From: Rhyzopertha dominica
Taxonomy: Eukaryota; Arthropoda; Insecta; Coleoptera; Bostrichidae
Reading direction: 5' to 3'
Assembly: GCA_025024175.1 (NCBI GenBank)
Contig: QCXZ01000137.1
Coordinates: 25,048,001-25,112,000, forward strand
Length of the DNA stretch: 64,000 bases
The notes beneath the pieces were generated by a model. That model worked only from the letters and a program-made list of their open reading frames with translations. It had not been told where the DNA came from and did not search any database. This document shows, piece by piece, positions 23,006 to 34,880 of this stretch (the stretch's first letter is position 1; each line of letters opens with the position of its first letter). The position numbers and the translations under genes are program-made.

Positions 23006-24439
23006 GCTTGTTATGAAAGTGTAGTATTTACTACCTTTACCTAATACTTAAGTTACATAACGCAGTAAAAAATGTATGGAAAGTGAAAATATAAAATGGT
23101 CATTTGATTCCCCGTGGTTTCTCTTATTTTGCGTCAAACATTTCATCTTTAGTAATACCGTGATTTCTATATTCAAACCTACATTGCAGCTACCAAATTG
23201 GAAGGGCTTTGGTGAAAAAAAAAGACAACTAAAAAGCAATGCGATATTACTATGCTATATAAATCATAAGCAAGCCTTATTTAAAATTTAGGGATACCCA
23301 CGTTTCAAATTAAATCTACCTTTCTTAATACGCTATTCAAGTATTATCGCATACACTTGAGCTAGAAGATCAAAAACAGGAAGAACGATAATGTGTACAG
23401 CATGCGCGTGGTGAGATCTATTTTCAGCCTTGTAGTTCTTAGAAGTGAATGAAGCAAAAACGCGTAGTTAGACTAATCCGACCATATGTGGCTGCGTTTA
23501 ATAATGCAGCACAGAATAAAGCCAAACAGCTGTCGACGCAACTTGCATGCTTTGTTACAAACGACAAACTTTTTCACGATTTACGATGAATGAATTAATT
23601 GCATGACGTTACAAGTTTAGTTTTTTATTACTTGCAAACGCAGTTTGCTTAAAAGTCTTGTCTGGCATAGCGCTTTAACTATTCAATGATCAGCTAACAA
23701 TATAAACTTAAACATTCTCAGTGCGCCTCTAATAAGAGAATTTGCCTATAAATTATTCTAATCTATTACTCCTGAATTCAATTTTATTTAAAATACGTGT
23801 GTTGACTTTTCGGTCATACCGTAGGAATCCGTCCGTTTTTTATCTCTAACCAAAAAGGATTTTCAATTTTATTTTAATAAGTCACATTAAGAATACCTCG
23901 TATGAAAAAAATTGAAAGATCGAAGAGAAGTCGAAGAGAATGTTATATATTATTTTGAATCGATTTGGAGAATTGAAGGAAAATATGTAATTTACTTATA
24001 CGAATACTAATTTTTTATTGAAAGCAGAAGGAAGAAAAGTGTTAAAAAGTACATAAGTCTATACTATTTTGACAAAGCTGGCACTGTAGGGAGTGTACAT
24101 TCAAGTTTTAATAAAGTCAAATTACATATTATGTTTTAAATATAATAATACGTACCTCACTTTGGGGAAAAATAAGAAGTAACGAATTCGAAATTTGCTA
24201 CACACTACCAAAAACTAATTCCAAGGTTCCAAAAAGTACAAACATTTTAGGTTAAATTGTATGTACATACCATGTAGTTTATGCTTTTGTATATAATTAA
24301 TTAGCGTTATACAACGTATCCACATTTCGATGGGGAATATTTTGCGGAATTTAATGTAACAAACCTCATTTCAAATTCATTATCATCTTTTTTTTTTCAT
24401 TTTGAGATATTTTGAAAAAATATAGCAACCATTCTGCTT
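23006..24439. other. 3' flank of the SIAH-like gene; no other gene seen
   Basis: AT-rich. Short frames at 23048-23291 on both strands are unsupported. A small imperfect repeat gatcgaagagaagtcgaaga is at about 23917-23940. Confidence 0.45.
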
Positions 24440-24790
24440 CACAACTTTTAGCGCCTTGTTCTAAAAAAGTTATACACTACATATACGGAGTGCGTTTCTC
24501 TTTAATGGTCTTCGCACAACCAGCATTCATTGTTTTAAAATTTCCGGAGTATTCGGCGGTTCAAACGTAAATACTTCGTTTCAAAATCAAGGGGTTTAAG
24601 ATCTGGTTTATGTCGTGGAGTATGTACTGGTCCATTATTAGAAATCGCTCTCTGATTAAAGTTTCTTTCTCAAAAGAAATTGTGCACGTCACGAGCAGTA
24701 TAAGCTGGACAGCCCCCTCCTGCTGGAGCTAGAAGTTTTGCATGTTTTCAGGGTAAATAATTTATTTCATGACAAGACCTATTACAAGAT
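24440..24790 (-). pseudogene. Fragment of insect Tc1/mariner-superfamily transposase
   Basis: The minus-strand translation gives CPAYTARDVHNFF (about 24715-24675), then NNGPVHTPRHKPDLKPLDF (about 24640-24583). This is the segment of the second and third catalytic regions (family pattern: DGAPAHxxRxVRxFL ... GPxxWPPRSPDLxPLDF). A weak IYPENMQN upstream fits the block before it, and downstream residues follow the usual C-terminal spacing. The second catalytic Asp block is degenerate, and the N-terminal half was not recognised. It is a dead fragment of the family also found at 2.3, 41.1 and 50.3 kb. Confidence 0.65.
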
Positions 24791-25526
24791 TACCTATCTA
24801 AGATGAAAAAACAGCATCCAAAAAAAAACAAAACAGATGTCAATAAAAGTTCGTACCGGTCAAAATATACTAGAAATTAAAACCAAATCGAACTTGAAAT
24901 CTTTGATTTACCGAATGTGGATTTTCAGGAGACCAAATAAAAACATTTTGTAAACCGTGTTTTATCCGTTCAAAGTATTTTCATAGGAAAATTGGAAAAT
25001 CATTTTCACATTTTTGTAACTGCTGAATTGTATTCTTTGGTGATAGTCATTATTGCTTACACCTTATACAGTTGTTGGTTTATATACGTGATATTTTGCT
25101 TTAACGTTTTATTAACAAACATTATTATTAAAACATTTTGAAAAATACATTTTCACATAGGTATATTTATACTGATAGTCGATAGTCGAAGCTTCCAAAG
25201 TTCAATAAATTTCGGAACATTCTGTTACAATTGGCGGGTGTATTTATGGTCTTTCTTGAAATCGCAAACCCTAAATCGTCAACTTCTTCTTCATTTGAAA
25301 ATGCATCTTCCACTATGAATACTTGTTAATCTCATACCTAAGGTAATCAATAACAACTATTATAGAACACAAAGTTCTAATTTTCTCATCATAATGCAAC
25401 TTTTACACTTCAATATGTGATAACGATAGAGCTTATCGATAGTTTCACACTGACTTTAATTTCATAGCCTACCAAGTTCGTACATTAGTTTAATTTATTT
25501 TTTGTTTGCATCTCTTATAAATATCT
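24791..25526. other. No gene seen
   Basis: AT-rich, probably partly the upstream part of the 24.4 kb transposon, but no motif is legible. Confidence 0.4.
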
Positions 25527-25634
25527 TTTGAGGAAGACAACGACAGTAGTGTCGAAACGTCAAGACCAAACAAGCAACGTGGGAAGCCGCCCGGAAAACA
25601 ACATGTCATCGTCAGCAACCACGAAAGCCTTGTA
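25527..25634 (+). mobile_element. Truncated copy of the hammerhead-bearing repeat
   Basis: It shares the core and tail of the 21.0 kb repeat: TGAGGAAGAC, a stem of GACA/TGTC type, GAAACGTCAAG, then gcaacgtgggaagc, cccggaaaacaacatgtca and a tail ending near ccacgaaagcctt. The first core base is T instead of C, so the hammerhead core is broken. There is only one arm, with no inverted partner. I saw no clear target duplication. Confidence 0.6.
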
Positions 25635-27001
25635 GCGGTCGAATAAGACGTTTATATTTATATCGGCAAATTTAAGGTTTTTTCTAAATATATGAAAATT
25701 GAAAAAGTTAATGAATTTAAAATAACGTTCATTGAATTCTGCAAAACTATTCCCAATTAATCGTTGCTCTAATTCTTGTAATAACCGTTATAGCAATAGT
25801 GACCATCGAAAAATGTGGACATACCGTATTATGTATTTGTATGATCAAAGAGGGTATGTGTAACGCAGCACATGAGCTAGTATTGTGACAAGGAACCGAA
25901 TACCCTCTTCGGTATGAACTATCATGAGTTGCATACGTACAGACGTATGTATATACAAGGGATAAGCTGATATTAGTAAGAAAGCCATTTGTTTGAACGT
26001 TTTGGTATGTATACTACGAAAATAGATGGACATTTTGTAAAATTCAGCCACTAAGCAAATGAATGGAGCAACGTACGATAGCAAATTCAACTCTCTCACA
26101 ACATGTGGACGAGCTGTTTACAGAACAGTCTGTTAATTTAACTAGGTAATACCATTTCAAATGTCAAAAGACAATTTGAAAACAAGTAAAACTAATTCAT
26201 CAGATTGGAACCAATCTGGAGTGGTACCACATACTTTCTTTTCGTAGACCTGAAGCTCGCGATCAGGATGCATTGGACAATTTACCTATTTGGAGGATAA
26301 TTGTGTCTGCTTCAACTTTAAATATAGTAGAATTGGACATTGTGGTTTTCAATATTATAAACACATTGTAAATTAAGTACGCATAAAATTGCGTCATATG
26401 CGTATAGTAGGCAAATTCACTCTATCTACACACAGAAAAAACTCTATGCTGCACATTAATAAACGGTATAAATTTATAACCATTAAATGAATTTGGTTGT
26501 GCAAAGTTCGATTTCTTTTTACGCATATAAATTTGTTACAGCGCACACTGTCTTGTTTATCTGAAGATATGCAGAAAATTGTCCTTTGTTTGTGTGAACT
26601 GTATCATTTCCTGTCTGTATAGTTAGTGTACGCAAGTAATATTTGTTTGAGCAAAGAAAATGGAAAAATCAGCTATTATGTAGCTAAATATTTGTTTACA
26701 TGAAATAAAATTTCTTTGTTAGAATGGATCGGGAAATGCAAGACCGTTACGAAAATCAGGGAGCTGTAAGAAAATTACATTTGGTTACCACAAATAAATT
26801 TTGTTAGAACGAATCAAACAGATTTATCTGTGAAGAGTATATATTATTAACGAAACTGTTTTGTTATCGGTCACGTCCACCGGCGGATTTCAAAAGGGCG
26901 CCCGGGCTAATTAATGAGCGTTTTGCATATGCAAAAAAAGCTGTAGGCGTCGACGTGATATGAATGAACTGGGAAGGGAATACAATGATCTCATTTGAAT
27001 T
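25635..27001. other. No gene seen
   Basis: The minus frame 26099-25845 (84 codons) is unsupported. 26870-26960 has a short GC-rich stretch. Confidence 0.45.
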
Positions 27002-27308
27002 TTAGTAACAGTTTGCAACAGAACGATCCACAGATTCCGTTAAAATAGTGCAAAAGTGCGTGATTGTGTTTTTTGCCGCCACAGCAGTACCCGAAAATAT
27101 TGTTACGTGGAATGGCGATATTTGCGTCGTATATGATACTTGTATAACGGAGGGGCTTTGTAGGCACATGACAGCATTTCTCATCAGAATGCCTTCTACA
27201 CAAAATTACAAAAGAATTTTGAAGCTGGATCCAAACGAATTAATTATTCCCCGATCCGTTCACGTTGCAGCTGATGGAACCTACATGGTTTCCATGGTAA
27301 ATATTTAA
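27002..27308 (+). other. Possible exon or decayed coding stretch
   Basis: Plus frame 27048-27308 (86 codons) contains NELIIPRSVHVAADGTYMVS and is followed at once by a gtaaat donor-like site; a ttttag acceptor-like site lies just before 27005. Composition is coding-like but the family is unknown, and a minus frame over the same bases is also open. Low confidence. Confidence 0.2.
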
Positions 27309-27719
27309 TTCCGCACCGCAATAAGATTCTTCGGTATATACTCTATCCACCACCTGTTTGCCATCAAGAGAGTCATGGAAATTTTGAAAATGTCTTATTG
27401 ACAAGCAAGGAATGCAACTTTACAAAAGACATGGCCCTCTCGATGGCAAAACAGTCGTGAACCGCGTGTTTATGCTATATTGTTTGAAACGTTATTTTCC
27501 CGTAATATTGTGTTCTTTACTTTATTTATATATGTTCTTTATTTGTTTATTTACTTTACTGATGTTCCTATGTACTTTTTGTCGCATAGAATGTCATTTT
27601 CAATAAACGTGTGTTTTTTACAGCTATGATGGGGTCGTTTTCAATCTCTCCTTCATCCTTAATAAAGCAAACACAAAAACCGATAATAATATCTAATTAT
27701 CGGAACGATACTTTGCTAT

Positions 27720-28225
27720 TCTGCAATCAACAGTCGCTACAAATTGTAGTAAGATTTTATTTAGGCAAACAAATGTCGTCTTATAGAAGTAGACGAAGTT
27801 TGCGTAATGAAGTAAAACCACATCCAGATCAATAAAGCTGCCGAGTTTTCTCGAAATTTGCGTTGCGTAATAAAGTTATGTAAAAATTACCAAAGCTATC
27901 TAAAATTCTTAAAAATACTTTAATTCTCAGAACTAAATCCCAGTCTGTAGAAATCAACAGGTACTACAAATTGTAGTAACATTTTATTTTGACAAACAAA
28001 TATCGTCTCGTAGAAGCAGATACACATACAGATGAATAAACCTTCCCTGAGCTTTTTCAAAATTTACAGTTCTCACAAAATAATTGTGATATTCACAAAT
28101 AAGCCAAAGGTCACATTTTCACCGCGAATTAGCTGTGAGTAAGAAAGTTATGTGAAAATTACCAAAGCTCTCTAAAATTCGTAAAAATTATTTAATTCTC
28201 AGAAATAAATCCCAATCTGGAGAAA
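27720..28225 (+). repeat. Diverged tandem duplication, unit about 230-270 bp
   Basis: ctacaaattgtagtaa..attttattt (27736 onward) recurs at about 27963, and gttatgtaaaaattaccaaagct (27875) recurs at about 28145 as gttatgtgaaaattaccaaagct. Spacing grows from about 228 to about 270 bp, so the second unit has an insertion of about 42 bp (around 28075-28130). Each unit also contains the small palindrome ctacaaattgtag. Confidence 0.75.
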
Positions 28226-28379
28226 TAAACGTGTGGCAGAATGAAAACGGTGACTTTATTGTCTCAATGTACGCTTAGTATTTATCTTTGAACAAATAGT
28301 TTAGTTTTGAGCAGCAAAGCTTTAATTCGCCGTATTTAAAGAAATAATTTAGTTGTATACAATAAAATACATTACTTTC

Positions 28380-28940
28380 AAATGAATTGTTTTCTGTGTG
28401 TATCCTTATTCGCAATGACGTTCACGGATGTACTTAATGAGTCTTTTTTCCACTCCCATTCGGGAACTTATGTCAAAACATCTGGATGCGATTTAGCGCC
28501 AGCACACGAGATGGTCGCTGTACATATCGGGTTCTTTGTGCCGTTGACTAAAGAAGAGCTGAAAGCGGTGACATGATGTACGGTATCTGCGATCATTACC
28601 GCTTTTTGTGTTGGGAGCATCACGAAGCGGAATACACCATCCAGACCGTCGGTAATGGGTGTCGGTAATGGAAGTAAAATGATGGTAAGGCCTCGTCGTC
28701 GATCCAAATGGACCAGCCGGCTCTCTTATCTTAACGTGCGCTTTGCATTTTGATGGACCGACGAGGCCTTCGTCAGGCGATGTATACCACGACCGGCTTG
28801 GCTTTATAATGTTATTACGCAGTGGTGAAAGCGTTCACATGCGATTAAAAATTGAGAGGAGGTGTATCAAACACTATCAGCTAATGAATGCAGATTCGGA
28901 AGACAGCAGCAGCTGTACAAACGTCTCGCAGTGCTAAAAG
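28380..28940. other. GC-richer island open on both strands
   Basis: Minus 28707-28468 (79 codons, contains TPITDGLDGVFRFVMLP and TISCAGAKSHPD) is open, and a second minus frame is open for about 110 codons over the same bases. Plus frames 28382-28576 and 28743-28937 are also open. Palindromic word gatccaaatgg/ggaccgacgaggcc-type repeats occur near 28690-28770. I cannot assign a family; decayed gene or regulatory island. Confidence 0.2.
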
Positions 28941-31334
28941 CGATGTTTTTGATTGAGTTCAGTTGTCCGCTATTCGAACTCACATAATAAGTAAAAATAG
29001 CCTTATTCGCACATTAACTAAACTTTACTTAGAAAAAATTCAATGCCATTACAAGGTACTTCAGACTGCTAACATGGACAGAAGCAATCCATTTATAACG
29101 GTGAATCTAGTTATGTTATACCATTCCTCTTCGGGTTTATGTTATTGTGATTTAGAAACGTTGACAAAAACGAACAAAAATCAAGTCATCAGAAAAAATA
29201 TGGAGAAAAGGAATGACTACTAAGTATAGACCATTTACTTGCGTGATTCTTCAATCAATTATAATTGGTTTTTTTTTCCTGTGAAAAAAACAGATGAGCT
29301 TCTGCAATAATGTTACTGAAATTAATCGTTAGATCGGCTGAAGAAGTCCTGCGCCGTGCCCTACGAGTTTGTCAGACCTTGCTATGATGGATTTGTGAGT
29401 TTTATTAAAAATATTACATTTGAACAAAACAATACACGAGGCAATGAAAAACCAAACAAGAATCGAACTTTCCACAGTAAAGCAAGAAATGTTAAAAAAT
29501 GTGCCTGAACTAAGAATTTTTATTGGTGCTTCCCTTTGCATTTCTTGAAGTGAAAATTGATCTTGTTTTTCTTGTTTACAGTAAGCAAAGCCTAATAAAT
29601 TAACATTGTAATGCGTTGTTAGTTGTTATCCATAGTCGCAGGTTATTAGACATTCTATCTTCGAAGATATAGTTCCTTAAAATTAATATTTTATTTTATT
29701 AAATTACACTTGACAAGAGTTGCCACTGAGGTTATCTGAAAAGGATGTTTTATCGATTTTCTTTCCACCACTAATGTTAACTTATATCGTCCTAATGCAG
29801 ACAATTAATCTGACAATATTATTCAGCGAAAGATAAGAAATTATGACCAGTGAAAATACAATCTCTATTTCAAAGATTTCTTACACAGACAGCAATTGTG
29901 TTTTTCTACTTTGTGAAGGGCAACAAAGTTGTTCTTGCTGAAAACTTGAACTTACACGAAACTAGAAAATGAAGAATTTGTTAATTTATGCATTTCTTTA
30001 AATATTCCGCATCCTTTCATGGTTTGTGTATATTCGTTAATTTAATAATTAATAAGGCTCCTCATAGACTCAAAGACAAAGTAGTCAATCAAGTGTTATT
30101 TTTTATAACCTTTCTTGGCTTTGGTTACACTAATTGCATCGCTATTTTAATGATACAATGTATTACTTAGCAGTTTTAAGTCAATGTATATTAATTCACA
30201 TAAATAATTCATTCAAGCGAAAATGCATTATTTCATTTGACCAGAGCGAAAAAAGCCACAGGTTAAAATTTAACACGACAAGCACTTCACAGGAATTTGA
30301 TATAGTTGCCATTTAAAGAGTTCCGTATATTTTTTCTTTGCAAATTTAGAGCAAACATTACAGACTGACTAGTAACTTTTGCATATCTATATTTAACTGT
30401 ACGCCAGAGTACATTACCACACGGAAGTTCAAGAATTACATAGCCTAAAAATACTGATACAATTACTTTTGAAGAGATTCATACTTATGTATTATACGTA
30501 CTCTGAAGGTGGAAATACTAAATTAAAATTAAAATCACATGGACGAAACGATTTTCTTACACTTCATATCCAACAAACATCTTAATTGTATCTTCGGTGT
30601 TTCAGCGCTCTCTTGTAATCTCTGAAACACAAGCGGTGTTCAGTCATCTAGCTCAACGTTAATCAAGACGAACAAGTTTCCTCTGGAGTAAAATTTCTGC
30701 GTGTAATTCGATTTAATTACACACATGAATGGAAAGGAATTCGCCAAGCACCTGCTCTCTTCTACTGCTAGGAAAGTATTATGTGCTTTTTTCCGGCGAT
30801 CACTGAAGAATGTTCATTCATTCATTATACGCGGCGAGTCACTGTCCCGTATTCGGTCCATAATGCACAAATTATAGCAAACGGCATCGTTCTTGCCATT
30901 TTATCTTGAGTTCTGTTTACAACAGAAAAATTTCAGAGGTTATTTCCACCAGTCATTATCTTCTATTAAATGCGAGGTGTAAAATATATTACAATGCATC
31001 CTTAAGGGGGCAATTTTGGGTAACCGATCAAAATATCCAACCGACGTTGATTATAAAAATTATATTGAGAAGGTCGAGCTTCAAATTACCACTGATCCTA
31101 AAAAAACTTCGGAATTGCGCCTCAAGTAGGCGTAAATTTTTGTCGATACTTTATTTCTGCTCAGTATTTGTTAGTTTCGATTTACATAAACGTTCGCTTA
31201 TCCATTGTGTTCGGATAACATCATAAGCAACATTCTATTAGTTTAGGTGATTAAATCTAAGATTCAAGCAATGAATAAACAAGGTGTGGGTCTTAATGAT
31301 ACACCGTCGTTATTCATATCAAAATGTATCCATT
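28941..31334. other. No gene seen
   Basis: AT-rich. Frames at 28963-29223, 29988-30316 and 30906-31226 (+) and 29541-29329 (-) have no recognised relative and no shared order. Confidence 0.45.
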
Positions 31335-32330
31335 GAATTTACTGTTTAAAAAATCCTTAACTCAGGGCGTTATTTGGAAAACGGCTTCCATTTCTCCAGT
31401 TTTTAAGTCAGGTGGCAAAGCCCGAATAGAAAACTACCGTTCAAATTTGCTAAATTATATGAATCTTTACTATATGACTATATGTTTTTAATTAAGTCAC
31501 GTTTTAATGTTTGTCACTATGGATTCCTCAGTGGGTATTCTGAGGATACTAATTCGTTTATACTTACACTCAATTTATCCAGAAAAAAATGGATATCCAG
31601 TGTCTTCACTGACTTCACTAAAGCATTTGATAACATTGACCGTTATATTTTGCTAAATAAGTTAGAGACGGTGGGAATTGCTCACAGGCTTATTGCTGGG
31701 TTTCAGTCAATCGTAGACATCAGTTTATAAGAATCCGTCAGGTTGGCTCCGGAAATGTTGTGTCTACTTTGGCGTTCCGCAGGACTCCATTATCGGCCCA
31801 CTGAATATTCCAATTATATCATGTATGCCGACAACTTGAAAATTTATCGGCGTGTTGCTGCCGTAGACTACAGCCTACTACTTCAACGCGATTTGGCTTC
31901 AGAGATATTGTAACGAAAACAACTTATATCTAAACATCAGTACACGCCTCGACATCTCTTACAATAAATAAAAACTACAAAATCTTTGATTGTAATTTCA
32001 ACAAAACTTACATTAACAGAGTTGAAGTTGTGAAAGACCTTGGGAAGAAATGAAAAAATGACTTTCCGTGAACACATATTACCCTGTGAGGAAAGCAAAT
32101 AAGCAGCTGGGATTCACATTTAGGCGAACATTATAATCATCATTTAGATATGGTTTCCGTCAACAGCATTCTTACCTACTGCTCCGTAGTTTGGAAACTG
32201 CTTTATCTAGTACTTATATATCAATGTAATTCAACGTGTTCAAAATTCTAAGATATATTAGCAATCAACTTCACTTCACTGAATTACTACCTATTCTAAT
32301 TCACCTTTACTTAAATCTGAACGAACAATT
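31335..32330 (+). pseudogene. Jockey/CR1-type LINE reverse transcriptase relic
   Basis: ISPVFKSGGKARIENYRS (about 31392-31444) is the RT start block (PIFKSGxKxxxxNYRPIS). FTDFTKAFDNIDRYILLNKL (about 31603-31663) is RT motif 3 with the first catalytic Asp. FGVPQDSIIGPLNIP (about 31770-31815) is motif 4. YADNLKIYR (31824-31850) is the YADD box with the last Asp changed to Asn. VEVVKDLG and VNSILTYCSVVWKL (about 32150-32195) follow. Frames shift several times. Catalysis is lost by frameshift and by the YADN change. Confidence 0.8.
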
Positions 32331-32335
32331 CTCGG

Positions 32336-32403
32336 AAAATTGATATTTTTTGTAATACCATTACTGTATAAAATTGATATTTTTTGTAATACCATTACTG
32401 TAT
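32336..32403 (+). repeat. Perfect 34-bp tandem duplication
   Basis: The 34-base unit beginning aaaattgatattttttgtaa and ending ccattactgtat occurs at 32336-32369 and again at 32370-32403 without difference. It lies just after the 31.3 kb LINE relic and looks like a recent slippage or duplication. Confidence 0.85.
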
Positions 32404-33860
32404 TTAAGCGCAATGTAAATTATATATTTATTTAAATAATGGAGGTGATTTTTAATAGCAAACTTGCATGTTTTATTACATAATTGCTCTTTATTACAAA
32501 ACTAATGTACTTTACTGTATATATAATGTATTCATTTGTAAGATAATTACTACCTGAATTCAAATCTTGATCAAGGCTGGAAATATTTTTCATTTCATAT
32601 TATGCCTGTTAACCCATTAAATTTAATTTAATTTTTTATTAATAAAAACTAGTAAGGTTGTCCCTCTGTATATGGTGTGTTTAAAAATTATTTTACCTTA
32701 ATATTAGTATTTTTCTAACTACCACCTGTTTACAGCACCTTCGCTATACAGACGTCATTTATTGGAAAAAGAATGAACCCATATATGATTAATCATATTT
32801 TACTCAGATTGCACAGCACTTGGATCACGAATCCATAAGAATTTATAAAATACACCTTTCTCAACTTTCAGCATACATTAAGCCGAACACGACCTTGTCT
32901 CTCCTTGCAATATTTTACTCTCATAATTATATCTGCATAAAAAAGTTGCTTGTTTATAGGTTTTCCCGTGTCAATTTTATGGTTCAACTTTGCATTAACT
33001 GGTTGTCGTAATATCACAGCAGGTGTCCTATGCGACATTTTAAAATCCGAAGTTGTTCACGAACGGCTCAATCCCACCTCTAGAATTTCGTCCCCTTCCC
33101 TAAGGCGATCGAACCGAGTAAACATTCGTCCACCATTGTAAATAGAAAACGGGATAGGGACAGGTAGAGAGATTAAACATCCTAATATTTTTAACACGCT
33201 CGTGCTAAGAGGAGACTCGCTCATTCCTTTGCATTTTAGCAATTACGGTGATGATGCGTCCGGGTTAGTGTTAAAATACCTACTTTGCGTTTGAATAAGT
33301 GTAATTTGGTGCGGGAGCGGGGTATCCTTTGATGTGAGCGACACATGCACATAATATTCCATTATTACCGATAGTACTGTTGAGGAACAGAATGGTAAAT
33401 CGTCTGTGAACAAGTCGGACAGATTGATGGGCTAGCCTACGTCGGTGGTTCTTCGTTTATTCGATTTATCTGGACAACCAGATGTTTATATCAATTACAA
33501 AACCTAAAACGCCATATCACAGCGTGTCTTATTGTGCTGGCGTACACCCAAATGTTTACTTTATAACGGAACGCAAGCCGACGAACACGGTGCATGTTGA
33601 TTTTCCTTTGTTTCAGGGGATTTCAATGTTGCGTTACGCAGCAAAACTACATGAGTTCAAAGCATATACCTGAATATGAAAGCAACCACAGGAGCCATGG
33701 AATGCATAAATATCTAAGGATTGGCGTCGAAATTATTTGGATCGTTTGGGTCACTTAGGGATGTTTAATATGAATGCGCAAAATCTTTTCGCGTGTCTCT
33801 TTTTGATTCTTGGACATAATTAATCATCATGTAACAACTATCAAAATGGTGCGTAAATAA
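32404..33860. other. No gene seen
   Basis: AT-rich left part; 33000-33660 is GC-richer with several 60-codon frames on both strands, none recognised. Confidence 0.4.
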
Positions 33861-34073
33861 AGAAAGTGACATTAACTAACAACAGTCAAAGCAATGACTC
33901 ATAACACTTGATAGATTAATAATGAATAGTAGAATTTTCTGGAAGTTATTAAATAATAATAGCAAAACATTTGTTTTTTATCCAAAAACCAAAAATAAAA
34001 GCTTGAAAGTAAGATAAAAACAAGTGTTTTACTACTATTACTTGACAGATTGTTAGTTAATGTCACTCTCTTT
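33861..34073. repeat. Inverted repeat arms around the 33.9 kb remnant
   Basis: agtgacattaactaacaa on the left is matched by its reverse complement ttgttagttaatgtcact on the right, giving arms of about 22 bp. The arms sit outside or overlap the target duplication of the Penelope-like remnant. They may be an older foldback site or a rearranged target duplication. Confidence 0.5.
33906..34051. mobile_element. Penelope-like terminal-repeat remnant with 12-bp target duplication
   Basis: acttgatagatt (33906-33917) and acttgacagatt (34040-34051) are direct repeats with one mismatch. The insert contains the outer parts of the two inverted terminal repeats of the 9.1 kb element (for example ggaagttattaaataataat and its inverse ending agataaaaacaagtgtttt). 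The middle, including the hammerhead, is missing. The insertion lies inside an older inverted repeat (33861-33882 versus 34050-34073). Confidence 0.6.
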
Positions 34074-34289
34074 ATGTACAGTTGACTGCAAAGTAAGTGC
34101 AACGTGTGTATATGAAAACTGGGCCAAAACGTTATTATAGACTCGACAAATATTGTTCAATTTTTCCATATTAGACAGTACCTATCCACAAGATCATTAT
34201 TGTATATTGTTATAATTAGCTTACTGAGGAAGATTTAAAACTGCTGACTGTTTTATTTATACTGCAGACGACTGTACGTACCATTTTGG

Positions 34290-34880
34290 TAGTTATTACG
34301 TGATAATTAAATATGTCAAACAATTAAAAAGAGACAGGCGAAACTATTTTGTGAAGTCATCATATCAAATAGATACTGACAAAAAAAGTTGGTGTGTCAA
34401 CTAGTTATGTATGTAAAAAAAAGAACAAAACAAATGCAAAGTCCAGAAATATACTAATTGTGATAAGTATGCACAAGTTGCTGAGAAAATCTACATGTGT
34501 TATTCTTGATGATGAAACGTACGTTAAATGCGATTTCAAACTACTTCCTGATCAGTAATTTTATACAGCAGTTGGATGTAGCCCCTAAAATCAAAATTAA
34601 AAAATTTCACTGAGTGTTTACGAAAGCCTCTTTTACCTCTACTGAGATCCAACGACATTCAACAACTGTTTTAGCCAGATCTAGCAATTTCGCATTATAC
34701 CAGAAATGTAATGAAATGGTATCAGGAAAACACAATCAACGTGGTGCCAAAAGATATGAATCCACTAAATTTTCCTCAGCTTAGTCCAATTGGGTATTAA
34801 TACGCTCTAATAAAACAAAAATTACTAAAATTAAAGGATACTGCATAAAGCGCTCAATATATAAAAATGGCAAAAATTTG
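34290..34880 (+). pseudogene. Decayed mariner-like transposase, second copy
   Basis: Recognisable blocks are VILDDETYVKCDFK (34503-34545, first catalytic Asp), RKPLLPLLRSND (about 34625-34660), DLAISHYTRNVMKWYQ (34678-34727, second catalytic block, Asp kept), and VVPKDMNPLNFPQLSPIGY (about 34743-34799), then ALIKQKLLKLKD. The order and spacing match mariner-type transposases. The last catalytic block reads PIGY where P-I-E/D-D/K is expected, so the third acidic residue is lost. Several stops and frameshifts are present. Confidence 0.75.

Noticed and set aside
33899..34102. 67-codon minus frame
   Set aside because: Reading of the terminal-repeat remnant at 33.9 kb.
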